Assembly (NCBI GenBank): GCA_000328365.1
Contig: KB294550.1
Span: forward strand, 85,545-149,544
From: Capitella teleta
Taxonomy: Eukaryota > Annelida > Polychaeta > Capitellidae
DNA length: 64,000 bases
Direction of reading: 5' to 3'
The translations under genes were made by a program, and so were the position numbers. Positions 1 to 10,253 of the stretch are shown here, one piece after another (position 1 is the stretch's first letter; every line of letters begins with the position of its first letter). Below the pieces are notes generated by a model that was not told where the DNA came from, searched no databases, and saw only the letters and a program-made list of their open reading frames with translations.

Positions 1-109
1 ATAGCGTATATAATTGTTCTTGAATGCTGGTGCCTTTTGTTAAGCTGACAAGCGATGATACATTTCCCGGACTTTCGATCTTGTATAGCTCTGATGAAGA
101 AGATACATT

Positions 110-1114
110 TCAAGTAGCTGTCGTTGATTCGTTGACCGGCAGCCTCAGGGTCTTCCTGAATGCCCTTCGAAACTGGCGGTTCTTCCAGACATATATCAGC
201 GGATTCATAGCCCCATTGAGCACAAGAGGAACCTTGCAGACTTCAATCAGACAGAGCATCCATTGCGGAAACCCCGAGGCAAACCAAGAGCTGCGTTTCA
301 GCAACGACAACACTGTGATGGTGGTGTACGGGAACCAGCAAGCATAGAAAATGCCAACAACCACCAGGATCATCTTTGTCAGCTTGTACTGGGATTTATG
401 CTGTTGCTGCTGCTGCTGTTGTTGGGGCTCAACTCCTCCGGGTGCAACTCGGCGTTTGCTGATGACAATGCCACAAATGACCATGTTCACAAGAGCAACT
501 AAAATAAGGGCCAACACTGATGGTAGCAGGAAGAAGTTGATGAAGTAGAACTGAGGGAACACGTAGGGCGCTGTGCATTGTCTGTGGGGCCGCCAAGTGT
601 TGACACCAAACATGGGAATGCTGAATATGGATAGCAGCACGATCCACAGTATCGCGATTCCCCCCTTGAAGCGATATTCAGTTACGAGTCGAGCGTAATG
701 AAATGGAAATTGAATGTTCATCAAGCGGTCGATGCTGATGCACATGATGCTGAGGAGAGATGCCAAGAAGGTCAGGGTGGTGCTGCACAGTCCAGATAAG
801 CAAAAGTACTTGTATATAGACGCCAGGTGAAATCCAGTGTCAGTGTAGTTAATGAAAGCGTACAAAATTGAAATCATACAGCTGAGCAGATCAGCGATAC
901 CTTGGTTGAGCAAGAGAAGGTTGCCAGGGCTTTGCAGCTCAGGGTTCTTCACATAAGAGATGAGGAGAAGTAAGTTGGTTGAAGTACCAAAGGCTGCGTT
1001 CAGAAGGATCATTGCAAACACCCAGAACTTCCATTCGACTGAAGCGTGTCCAGAATCCAAATGCTCCGTGCTAAGCAGGAACGGATGCGCTGTCGTCTCC
1101 ATGAAACTGTTCAA
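110..1114 (-). CDS. Intronless rhodopsin-family (class A) orphan GPCR, 334 aa
   Basis: A complete seven-helix receptor in one exon. Helix 1 spans about residues 31-55 (N47), helix 2 carries the conserved Asp near 75, helix 3 ends in the DRL variant of the DRY motif (129-131), helix 6 has CWFP (259-262) and helix 7 has NPLIY (304-308) followed by a basic cytoplasmic helix. Cys105 and Cys180 can form the usual extracellular disulphide. The third cytoplasmic loop holds a run of eight Gln (231-238) encoded by CAG/CAA codons. Family knowledge says it couples an extracellular ligand to G proteins at the plasma membrane; the ligand cannot be inferred. A TATA box lies so close upstream that the in-frame second ATG (1102) could be the real start. 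No AATAAA is seen in the bases left of the stop. The call as a receptor is firm, the subfamily is not. Confidence 0.9.
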   Translation of the reverse strand: MNSFMETTAHPFLLSTEHLDSGHASVEWKFWVFAMILLNAAFGTSTNLLLLISYVKNPELQSPGNLLLLNQGIADLLSCMISILYAFINYTDTGFHLASIYKYFCLSGLCSTTLTFLASLLSIMCISIDRLMNIQFPFHYARLVTEYRFKGGIAILWIVLLSIFSIPMFGVNTWRPHRQCTAPYVFPQFYFINFFLLPSVLALILVALVNMVICGIVISKRRVAPGGVEPQQQQQQQQHKSQYKLTKMILVVVGIFYACWFPYTTITVLSLLKRSSWFASGFPQWMLCLIEVCKVPLVLNGAMNPLIYVWKNRQFRRAFRKTLRLPVNESTTAT

Positions 1115-1140
1115 TGAACTCGAGGCCTTGATGCGCTCCT

Positions 1141-1148
1141 CTTATATA
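1141..1148 (-). promoter_or_regulatory. TATA box of the orphan GPCR
   Basis: On the minus strand the sequence reads TATATAAG. A start about 30 bases downstream would fall near 1117, leaving almost no leader before the ATG at 1114. This favours either a very short leader or use of the ATG at 1102. Confidence 0.5.
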
Positions 1149-1364
1149 GTTCACGGATGATGGAGTCTATAATAAATAAATTATTGAAACACGTTACGAT
1201 TACAGCTGCTATGAATTTATTGTTTGTGTATTGTTTACAACAGCTGTATACGCAATGAATACTAAAGCCTGAATGTAATTACAGCAGTTGTATATGTAAT
1301 GTTTGTACTTCGTTTCTCAACAACCTATAAATAAATTCAATTGCGCTCTGTGGGTTGAACTCTC

Positions 1365-1535
1365 GTTTGGGAAGGGTGTGTGTGGGTGTATCTGTGCGTT
1401 AAAAAAACAGCACTGTGTGTCGGCTTCAAAGCATGACGATGAAATGACAGAGCTGCATTTCTTCAAACTTTGACGCCGACACAATGCTTTCCAAATCACC
1501 CACACATAACCCACACCTACCCTTTTCAAATGGGA
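1365..1535. repeat. Imperfect long inverted repeat (foldback)
   Basis: The left arm (about 1365-1438) and right arm (about 1462-1535) are inverted relatives. Matching blocks include TGTGTCGGC-TCAAAG on both arms and a GGGT-TGTGTGGGT block. The spacer is about 25 bp. It could be a decayed foldback or MITE; no target duplication was found. Confidence 0.45.
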
Positions 1536-1548
1536 ATTCGCCCTTGTA

Positions 1549-4150
1549 AAACTGTACCAATATTCTAATAATCTATATAATTGTTACACAACTGTAATCA
1601 ATGAAGATTTTTCGTCAGCCATGTTTGGTATTAAGCAGTGGATGTTTGATCACAGGATCTGCTGCATAAACACACTTCCATCGCGTTCTTGGAATGCCAA
1701 AGGTGACACGGTTTAGTTGATAACTTTAGTTGATATTTCATTTGTTATCGAGTTTTGTTTTTTGCTTTTTTTATTACTATTATTAATTAATTTTTTATCC
1801 CGCTATACGGATGAATCAACGGGTTGAAATGGGTGTCTACAATTTAGGCTTCAATTGGCATCATACTGTTCATTGCTTTAATCGTTCTCACTATCTCCCC
1901 TCGCCGCATACTGAACATATCAATAACAAGAAAAGGATATTCAAATTGATACTGGCAGATCAAGCTACGTGCTTTGGTAAGATTCGGGTTCCGTCGGGCG
2001 TTTCCAGAAAATCCCTACCGTAAACGGTGTAATATAATTCCGTATATGCAGCTGTTTGCCGGAATATTTCACAATGACACAGTATTTTCATTCCATTTCA
2101 TTGATTTCTGCAGACTATAGAACAATTACACTCGGTATCCTATACTTAGAGCGCTTACCCTCCATTCAATGGTTTCGGGGATTGAGATAGTTTTATAACC
2201 AGCAATTTCAGCCTAGTTTATATCTATTAGTTATAGACCCGGACACAGGATTTAAGCGAAATAAGTTGAAATATATTTTCAAAGCATGATAAGCAATGTT
2301 TAAGCTTCCTGGGCGCCGCTATAAGGTCTTCGATCTATTCTACATATAGTATTGTATATCAACGGACTTACTGCATCAAGGGAAATGCGCATTAACACCG
2401 CATTTGCATCGATTGACATGGAAGGAACTTCGTGATACCATTGATGTCACAAAGAGAAATGACAGTTAACCATCCTTCTTCTGCATAATCTATATGCAAT
2501 GCGCGTATTCATTGAGCCCAGAAAACTCAATCTCGATAAAAGGTTCGTGCTTAATGCATTAAGACCGTTTCTCGAGAATGCTCAACAACCTTTAATTGCT
2601 CAATGCATCCTTTATTCACGTTTTACAGCTGCCTTCAGAAATGTCGATTATATTTTTGTTCGTCGTTTCAGGTGAAACGACCCCTGTTCATCACAAAGTA
2701 ATCACAATGCGAAAATGCGACAAAACAGTCCTCATAAACCGCGTGCAAGGAGCACACCTGTTTCTTTGAAGAATTAAAAATGTATCTCCCAAAACTGCAA
2801 CTAAAATTGATTGAATGCAAAGCAACTCGTACCGGTGAAATTGTGGTATATTAATATTAATATTACCGAAAGGATGAAGATGCATTACTCCTTTACTCCT
2901 CAAGTTTTTAAGATTTATATATAATTCCTACACAGACTCGCTGATTTGGTGAAAGCAACAATGTGTCAACCGGTCATTCGACGCTATACCGCAAATTGAT
3001 AGACATAGATGGCCATACCCGAACAAAGATCGATACGATGCGTGCGGACAGGTGATATCGCCAATAAAACCAAGAACAAGAACACCCGTGCTATTAGGTT
3101 ATAAGTTAATTGATTATGCATAAAGTGCATTAACATTTCCCGTAAGCAATTAAAATACCCAAATGTCATAACGCTATTGTTCAGTGTCAATCGTGTGTAG
3201 TATTCGTGAAGATGTCTGGAGCACATTGTTTGAATCCGCAAATCGGTGACGATAGGTCAGCAAGGCGGCTAACAGCGTGCGTAGTAACCCATATGCACTC
3301 GCATTTCAAAACTTGGTCGTCGGCCAACCGTAGGGTGGATCGTGATGTTTGTGGGTTCAAGCGCGACCTTCTGTTCTCTATACAGGGGCTGCGGTGGCTC
3401 AAACCCTGTGGGCAAATTTGCCGGGGTCGAATTTTGCGGCCCAATAACCCTCATGTTCACTACTGCATGACCCATTACACAGTGTAAAAATGTGGTACCT
3501 GGTTGGATAGTAATGGATATTAATTTTGTACTCGATTAAGCAGATCGCGCCTTGGTGACTTGACTCGCTATCAAGTTCACCATTGGAGTTGCATTGTGTT
3601 GGTGTGATGAGTCCAGTAAAAGGGAAAACATTGTGAAATCAGAGGCACGGACATTGAGATCTAGACTATACAATCAACTTTCTACGTTTTCACTACATTT
3701 CCCGGTCCATGGATCTGTTCGTTGACTGCGTATTCAGTTTTTGCGTATTCAACTGACGATATCACTGAATCAACGATTGATTATCGGCACGTGCACCGTA
3801 TACGATTGCAATAAGCCTTGACACAATGTCCAGTGCATCGAAAACACTCACTCATGGTGCGCAATTTGGGAGATTCGAAATCCAGGGCCTGCACTAGTAA
3901 ACATCGAACTAAAAGGGTCAAAACTGTGAGGATGTTCCGAACTCGTGCATGTTGATGTTCCGTGGAATGACGTCACATCTGGGTCAATGTCAATCAAACC
4001 GAATTCGAGATATTGCGTATTAATTTCATTTTTCATTTTACTCACGTGACAATAATATTTTTAGCTCATGGGTTATGTCTACAGGGGAATTATCTCACTG
4101 TTGTTTGCCACTCCTCTGGGGGGAAGTGAAAACAATATCCTCCGGCGATC
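1549..4150. other. Intergenic, AT-rich; one SINE copy, otherwise nothing
   Basis: Apart from the SINE-like copy near 3330-3510, I see no gene, conserved motif or tandem array here. The short open frames in this stretch lack splice context and protein-like composition. Confidence 0.6.
3330..3510 (+). mobile_element. Diverged tRNA-derived SINE, family B
   Basis: It shares the block CCCTCATGTTCAC, then CATGAC-CATTACA, then ATGTGGTACCTGG in the same order with the better copies near 42.3 and 46.2 kb. A B-box-like GGTTCAAGCGC lies at about 3354. The head is worn, so the left edge is approximate. Confidence 0.55.
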
Positions 4151-4155
4151 GTGCC

Positions 4156-4161
4156 TATAAG
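4156..4161 (+). promoter_or_regulatory. TATA box of the fibrinogen-related gene
   Basis: TATAAG lies 56 bases before the ATG at 4212, giving a predicted start near 4186 and a leader of about 25 bases. Spacing is ordinary for a TATA promoter. Confidence 0.55.
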
Positions 4162-4211
4162 ACGCCGCACACAAGCTGCTGAAGTAAGCTGCATCCCTGA
4201 AGGACGACATC

Positions 4212-7200
4212 ATGATGTTGCTGCCCACGCTGTCCTGCCTGGTGCTCCTCTTTGCTGGACACTCGCTCGCTTATCCTTTTCAGGCTAATGGAGGGGTCAT
4301 TGGAGAAGACGCTTCCAAGTGGTTGGGCAAGATAAAAGTTGGTCAGAGCATCGCAGACGCTATCAACAACATTGCCAAAGTATTCAGTGAGTAGAACAAT
4401 ATTTACATCTGCTTGTATTAGAAAAAAAAGGTTTGTTGTGGCGAGGGAATGTTCGAAGGAACTAACTTTGAAGTGAGTTCAGAGATGAACTCTCCTGGTT
4501 GACCCACAATTTTATGAAAATTGAATTTTAAAACTCACCCAATCAGAACCGAATAAATTAAACAAAAAAATGTACATACAATCTACATTGAACATCCAGA
4601 TTGAACGCTGCTTTGCATTTCTTTAGGGCCAGCACCGACGAACTGCAAGGAACTTCTGAGTCTAGGCAAGACGCACAGCGGAGTCTACTCCATCCAAAGA
4701 GACACGAGCCGTGACATGATGGTCTACTGTGATATGGAGACTGACGGTGGAGGATGGCTGGTAAGTTCTTCTTAAGTGCATGAGGTTTGTATTTCTACCT
4801 GCATCACTTAACAGGTGATTCAGAGGCGCAAGGACGGGTCGCAGGATTTCTCTCTAAATTGGGCTGATTACGCCGCCGGATTTGGAAATCTAAACAACGA
4901 ATTCTGGATTGGTAAGTCAACCACACGACTTTCTTGACTTGTTTACTGTTCACTTACAAGTTTAACATTTTATCCAATTGACAATTTTGTTCACGACAAT
5001 TTCCAAACGAAATCCAAGTTGTCATTGATTAGCTCGAATCTCAAGATCATGGTGATAATTAACGCAATTAAAAGCGTATATTATTGATTATTTCGAATTT
5101 TAAAAATTTCAATATTTTTCTTAGAGTGAAACGTGCACTGGTTCTGTCTTTTTGCTCGAAGGAAATGACAGATTTCCTAATACTTATTTTGTCAGCGTTT
5201 AGTCGAACACCATTTTAGGTGACACTGAGCAATTTCGCATCATTTCTCAACTTTTTTGGTAGATTTTTTTCTTTTATAACTTTTTTTTTTCTCTTGACTA
5301 GTTGTTTTCCTCCTTTTGAATTAGCTCTAAAAATCTATACAAGAGACTTCTAGTTGTTGTTTTTTTTTTTTTTGTTTTTTTTTTTTTTTTTTTAGCAAAA
5401 TATTCTTTATATCGCTTCGATGGTTTGTTTTATTCTTCGATTTGATAGGGAACCAAAACCTGCACTTGTTGACCTCCAAACAACCATACGAACTACGGAT
5501 CGACTTAAGGTACCAAGGCGAGAGCAGATTCGCAGAGTACATGACATTTTTCGTTGGTTCAGAAGATGATAAGTTTCCACTGGCCATTGGAGGATATTCA
5601 GGAACCGCTGGTGAGTTCTCAACGCTGGATATAGATAGATAGATATATTTTTATTTGGGACAATTATCAAATATGAATGGTTAATACATGACGCGTGTTT
5701 TAATAACTATAATAATCTTTTGAGGGGAAAATAGCAAAAACGAAAGTTTTGGGGTCAAGGTTCATCACATAAACTTCTTGGTAAAAACGTGGCAGAACTT
5801 TGTCATCACGGCGATGTCTTCATCGTTGAAGAATGTCGGTAGCATCAGATTCAGAGGGCGTTGCGTCATCAGATGCTGTCGTTCGTCAGAGTTAATGCAG
5901 AAATCTCGCAGAGCGTGTTGTTCGTCTTGAATAATGCCACAACTCGAGCAAAGTCGTTGTTCGGCGGGTTTCCTCGTCCATCTTCCTCTCTCAATCACAA
6001 GATTGCGAAAGAAAGTCTAAAACGTGCTGTTGAACGTCTGTGTAATTCACTGATGTCGTTGTCGTACATGACGTGGCGTTCTAACTCCGGATTCATCTTG
6101 AGGATGTACGTCTGGTATTTCGTTCGCGTTGATGATCGGATTTTGTTGATCTCACGTTCTCTTCCAGAGGGTCTTCCTCCAATGTCTTGTACCTTGCACA
6201 TGGAGTGTTTCCATTCTTGCACATGTTGTACACGTGAATGAATGGGTCGTCGTCTAATTCGGATCTTTCTCTCAACAGTTTTCACTCTCCTCGTCAGCGT
6301 TGGCATTCCAATTTTAGCCTAGCAGAGGTCGCCAGCGGTCATCTCACTGACGCCAAGCAGAATTCTCACAAACTGCATACACAGGGGTCTTGCGATGTCA
6401 ATGCTAGATGGTGATCACCACGATTCCATTCCGTAGAGTACGGCAGATAGAAGAGCGGCGTCGAATACCTTTCTTTTACTGTTAATGGCATGTCAGAATT
6501 TTTCTGTATAAACCCTTCATATTTTGCAACATGACAAAGCTTGCTGTCTCACTGCCATGAAGCCATTGCAGGTAATCGACTCTTCCGCATTTGTTCTGAA
6601 GTTCTCTTATTGAGTCATTGACGATAAGCGTGAATATAAAGCAGGATGTTGGTGAGCCCTGTCGCACGCCTAATGTGCTTGTAATTGTCGCTGTATGCAG
6701 AATCATCTTTGTTGTGTCGTAAATTGCGGCTATGGATTCAATCATTGCTGATCCGCATCCTAGTGCTTCGAGTCGTTGGAGAAAGAGCTGTCTGGGTACT
6801 CGATCGTATGCCTTAGAGAAGTCGACGAAAACGCAGTCAGATCCCGTGGTGTATTCGGTGGGTTCAGCAGCTTCTCAAAGTGAGCCCTAAATTCATCATC
6901 TATTAGTTTCTCAGAATCTTCTGAACACGTCACCTTTCCTTTCCATTGATTGCTTTCCATAATTTTCTTGGGTCGTTTTCCTCCAGGAGTGTTTTCCATC
7001 TTTCATTCAGTTCAACATGTGTTGCAGTATCTCCTCTCTCTCTGTAGCATCTAAGCAGGATGTAAAAGCGACGTTATAGAGAATATCATTCCGCAGCTAT
7101 TGTGTGTGCATTTCCTTGTGCTAAATCTGTTGGCCTTGTATTGCTCAATGCTTCCGCTGCTCACTTTGTGTCTATTTGAGTCATTTTTATGGAGCGTCTT

Positions 7201-7918
7201 CGATGTCTTCTGCTCTCGTTCGTTGTTGGGTACTGTTCAGGTGCTTCCAAGCTCTGCCCACTCTATTGCTTCTGTGTGATCATCCAATCCGGAATTCTTG
7301 AGTTGAGCAATGGAGATATTGCACCTGATCGGTGCGTGGTCTGAAGGTAGATCAGTTCTCTGATAAATGTTGCTTTGGATTGAGGGTATGCACTGTGGTG
7401 ATACAAAGCAAACGTCAACTTCCGAAATCCATCTCGTCCGTTGTCTAAAGGAAAACGCTGAGTTGTACGTTGATGTTCCTTGTTGTAATCCATTCAGCAG
7501 TACAAGTGAATCGAACAGAGTGCTTGCAGTGAATCTTGCGTTGGTGTTGGCTGTGTTAATTTCGTCTAGGCTCAGTAAGTGTCTCACCGGATCTGAAAAA
7601 GTAGTGTTGTTTATGAATGCTTATACAATCGATCTCACAGGGATTTCTGTTACAGGGAACAGCATGGGTTATCATAATGGCAAGAAATTCAGCACTCTGG
7701 ATGCAGACAACGATGATAATCCGTCTAAACACTGTGCCAATAGTTACAGAAGTGGTTGGTGGTACTCTAATAGATATTGCCATTCATCAAACCTCAACGG
7801 CCGTTATTTACAAGTAAACGGTTCATTCACGGACCACTATGGCATTCATTGGGCAGGCATGAAAAGTTTGAGCTATTCACTTGAGTTTTCTGAAATGAAG
7901 ATGCGACCTCTCGCGTGA
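4212..7918 (+). CDS. Secreted fibrinogen-related domain protein (FReD), 276 aa, five exons
   Basis: Exons 4212-4386, 4627-4760, 4815-4911, 5449-5610 and 7656-7918 join in frame (831 nt) with GT-AG borders throughout. Residues 1-20 form a signal peptide, about 21-60 a short linker, and the rest a fibrinogen C-terminal domain. The family marks are visible: NCKELL at its start, VYCDMETDGGGW, VIQRRKDGS, the calcium-site motif DADND near 205-209, CANSY, WWY and CHSSNLNGRY near the end. Such proteins bind carbohydrate or acetyl groups outside cells and often serve innate immunity; that role is inferred from the family. Intron 2 is only 54 nt, while intron 4 (2,045 nt) is swollen by an antisense LINE. 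A second in-frame ATG at 4215 is equally possible. AATAAA follows the stop at 8000. Confidence 0.92.
5627..7610 (-). mobile_element. 5'-truncated CR1/Jockey-group LINE in intron 4 of the FReD gene
   Basis: Read on the minus strand, pieces appear in LINE order. First comes the end of an AP-type endonuclease with RTRWISEVDVCFVSP and SDHAPIRC (about 7580-7300). Next is a linker, then reverse transcriptase with GVRQGSPTS (about 6660). Last is a C-terminal zinc-knuckle-like segment, ERGRWTRKPAEQRLC with a CxxC and H (about 5990-5770). The 3' end at 5627-5645 is a short TCTA repeat, as in many CR1-like elements. Stops and frame changes run through it, so it is dead. The first half of the endonuclease is missing. 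It lies antisense to the host gene. Confidence 0.8.
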
Positions 7919-7999
7919 TTTATCTCAATTTTGATTAATAATTATTTTGCCTATTACATAACTCACTACGATTCTTATGCAGCGATTATTTTTTGCTCC

Positions 8000-8005
8000 A
8001 ATAAA
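8000..8005 (+). terminator. Polyadenylation signal of the FReD gene
   Basis: AATAAA stands 82 bases after the TGA at 7916-7918. A 23-base T-run follows near 8047. Confidence 0.65.
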
Positions 8006-9179
8006 TCTGCATAATTAGTGCTTAATTCACCTCATCCTATCCCGCATTTTTTTTTTTTTTTTTTTTTTTCTCAGAATTGCATCAATTTTAGTAGGAATGA
8101 TATTTTGCTAAAATAAAACGTTTTGCTTCACAAAGCATTTGTTTAGTTTGTAAAGTGTGCGTGTCACAGTGTGCGAGTTAAGTCACTAGAATTATGAATG
8201 CACGTAGAGGCAAGTTTATAAATGAATATACATTTATTCAAACATAGATTCGATCTTAATTATGGAAATATTATGAGTCAAAGGCGTTGTAGAAGAGGAG
8301 AGCAGAGACGACCAACATCCAGATAACTCTGCAGTTACGCATGGATGCCCCTCATCACCAACTCTGCTCAACCTTGTGATGGACGAGTTGGTGACTGAGA
8401 TATCTGAGCTAAACGCCGGAATCTTGATAGATCACGAGAAAGTAGGACTTATGGCCTTCACTGACGACTCCAGAGCGGACACTGACATCATGCTGAGCGC
8501 ACGGCTATCTTTTTTTTGACTCGCGCGGCCTCAGGGACAGTACTGGCGAAGTGCCAGTTATTACAGCTCTTGCCCATCATAGACCGTACGTCTTTAAAGA
8601 GAACATCTGAACATTTCAGAACCTTTCTAGATCGATTCTATGGGCGAGAGACCATTATTGAAAAATTATGTCAATTGTGATTGATATTAAAGACAAATTA
8701 AAATACGAATTTCCTGCTCAGGCAGAATAGCTTGAAACAATAATTATAAGTGTGAGATTTCTTTTATGAGAACTGCTGAAAGGTCTGCTTACTCGACAGC
8801 TCCCATTGTTAGCAATATATGAGAATTACTTTTCTCACCTCACCACAGTCTGAAATCAAATGCGAGAAGAAAGCGAGATTTTAAACCTCGCAAATTCGAT
8901 GTATCTAGGAATTAGCCCACAGCAAGCGTATTGTCTAACAATATGTCAGTCAAAAGTCGCATTTGTCTTTTGGGGTGCATCCTCTGCATCCTACTTTGAT
9001 TTGACTTCATGGCAAAAGTTGAACGACTTACGAGCTGGACGGGCACACGTTTTGAATCTCCGCGTTAAACTTTGAAGAATAGCGGAATTACTAAACGGAT
9101 TTTTACCATTTTTGCTTGCTAAGACGATAAAGAATTGGTGATTGGTTAGATAACGCGCGCCCTAGTGCTGTATATGAGG
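8006..9179. other. Intergenic with a small reverse-transcriptase remnant
   Basis: Holds a poly(T) run (about 8047-8069) and the RT fragment listed separately. The rest (8520-9179) shows nothing I can identify. Confidence 0.5.
8309..8515 (+). mobile_element. LINE reverse-transcriptase fragment, possibly R2/NeSL group
   Basis: The open frame reads HGCPSSPTLLNLVMDELV and, about 30 residues on, MAFTDD. This matches the RT pattern GxxQGxPLSPxLFNLVMDEL...AFADD, with FTDD in place of the usual catalytic Y/FADD. The VMDEL phrase is more like R2-clade elements than the CR1 types nearby. Only about 200 bp remain. Confidence 0.55.
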
Positions 9180-9906
9180 TAATGAGATACACAAAGCGAG
9201 AGTATAAGCGAGTATCTAGATGGGTTTTATGCAATCAAGAACGAATGAGTAACCAGAAAATGGCACGAGCACTGCTTGAACAGCGAGGTCGTGATTTCTG
9301 GGTGGAGGCGAAAAAGAAAAGCAAAGGTGCGCAATCGAGTCCTAATATTGTAGATGAGGCACATGTGCACTTTTACATGACAGATATGAATGTGATATGT
9401 ATAACTGAATGAAGTGAATAGTGAAGTTGATGAAGTGATTGTTGAGCAATGCGACGCAGGCAACTGTTACTGCGTTAACGCTGTGACTGTTGCTGATGTG
9501 AAAAACGGGAAAACTGATATGTGTGAGGGATTGACTTCTGACAGTTTCATCCAAATTCGCCGTGTTATGTCATCCTCTAAGACGCCTCAAAGGCTTTTGA
9601 TAGGGTGCAGTATGTGCAGTTATTTAGGTTTCTCTGCAAGATGCGGATGTATCAAGCTCTTGATTTTCATGTACACAAATTTGAGCTTATGCGTTCGTTG
9701 GCAAGGTGTTACATCTCCCCGCTTCGGTTGCACTAATGGAAGTGTGGTTGTTTTGTGTATATATAAACGAGGTATTGAAGCGGTTAGAGAGGTTACCTGT
9801 TGGTTGCATGGTCGATGGGAGATTCGCCGGCGCTCTCTGTTATGCCGATGATTTGACATTGATCGCCCCTTCACGTTCTGCTGCACAAGCGATGTTGGAT
9901 GAGTGA
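9180..9906 (+). mobile_element. CR1-like LINE fragment (linker plus reverse transcriptase)
   Basis: The order is typical of CR1-group ORF2. A linker with ALLEQRGRDFWVEAKK and SSPNIVD (9180-9360) is followed by VNAVTVADVKNGKTD and EGLTSDSFI (about 9470-9550). RT blocks VTSPRFGCTNG and then LFCVYINEVLKRL and CYADDLTLIAPS (to 9900) follow. Frame changes separate the blocks, so it is a fossil. The active-site YADD is preserved. A SINE interrupts it at 9907. Confidence 0.8.
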
Positions 9907-10253
9907 GTGATGAGTGAGTGATGGGGTTTTACGACTCCATCCAACCCATTCGGGTGATACGGGCGCCAGAACAGAAGGCCCGGGACCGGGGTTTCCCTCT
10001 ACTCTTATCGATAAATCTCAAGGGTTCTTTATCCTGCATACCACCATAGACAGTAGTACACAGCGCCCGGCCTTTTTACGCAGTTGGGCAGCACTGCAGA
10101 GTCACCGAAGAATTACAATTATAACGGATTACAATTATAATTCACAATCATAACGCCGTGTCCTGATCGGGTCTCGAACCCGGGACCTCGACCCCCACGG
10201 TCGGCATAGGATTGTAGTCGGCGGTGTAACCCACTGCGCTATCCGGCGCCCCC
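9907..10253 (-). mobile_element. tRNA-derived SINE, family A, full-length copy
   Basis: On the minus strand the head starts near 10253 with an A box (TAGCGCAGTGGG) and a B box (GGTTCGAGACC) in tRNA-like spacing. The body runs leftward to a tail of ATCACTCACTC-type repeats at 9907-9925. It cuts the CR1-like LINE at 9906. A second, internally shorter copy lies at 49001-49255 and a tail-only relative near 31168. Confidence 0.8.

Noticed and set aside
1534-1545. GAATTCGCCCTT, identical to a common PCR-cloning vector junction
   Set aside because: Only 12 bases, no mirrored copy or other vector sequence; most likely coincidence inside the foldback.
7367-7918. 183-aa plus-strand frame as a separate gene
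   Set aside because: Its first half is antisense LINE sequence; only 7656-7918 is coding, as the last FReD exon.
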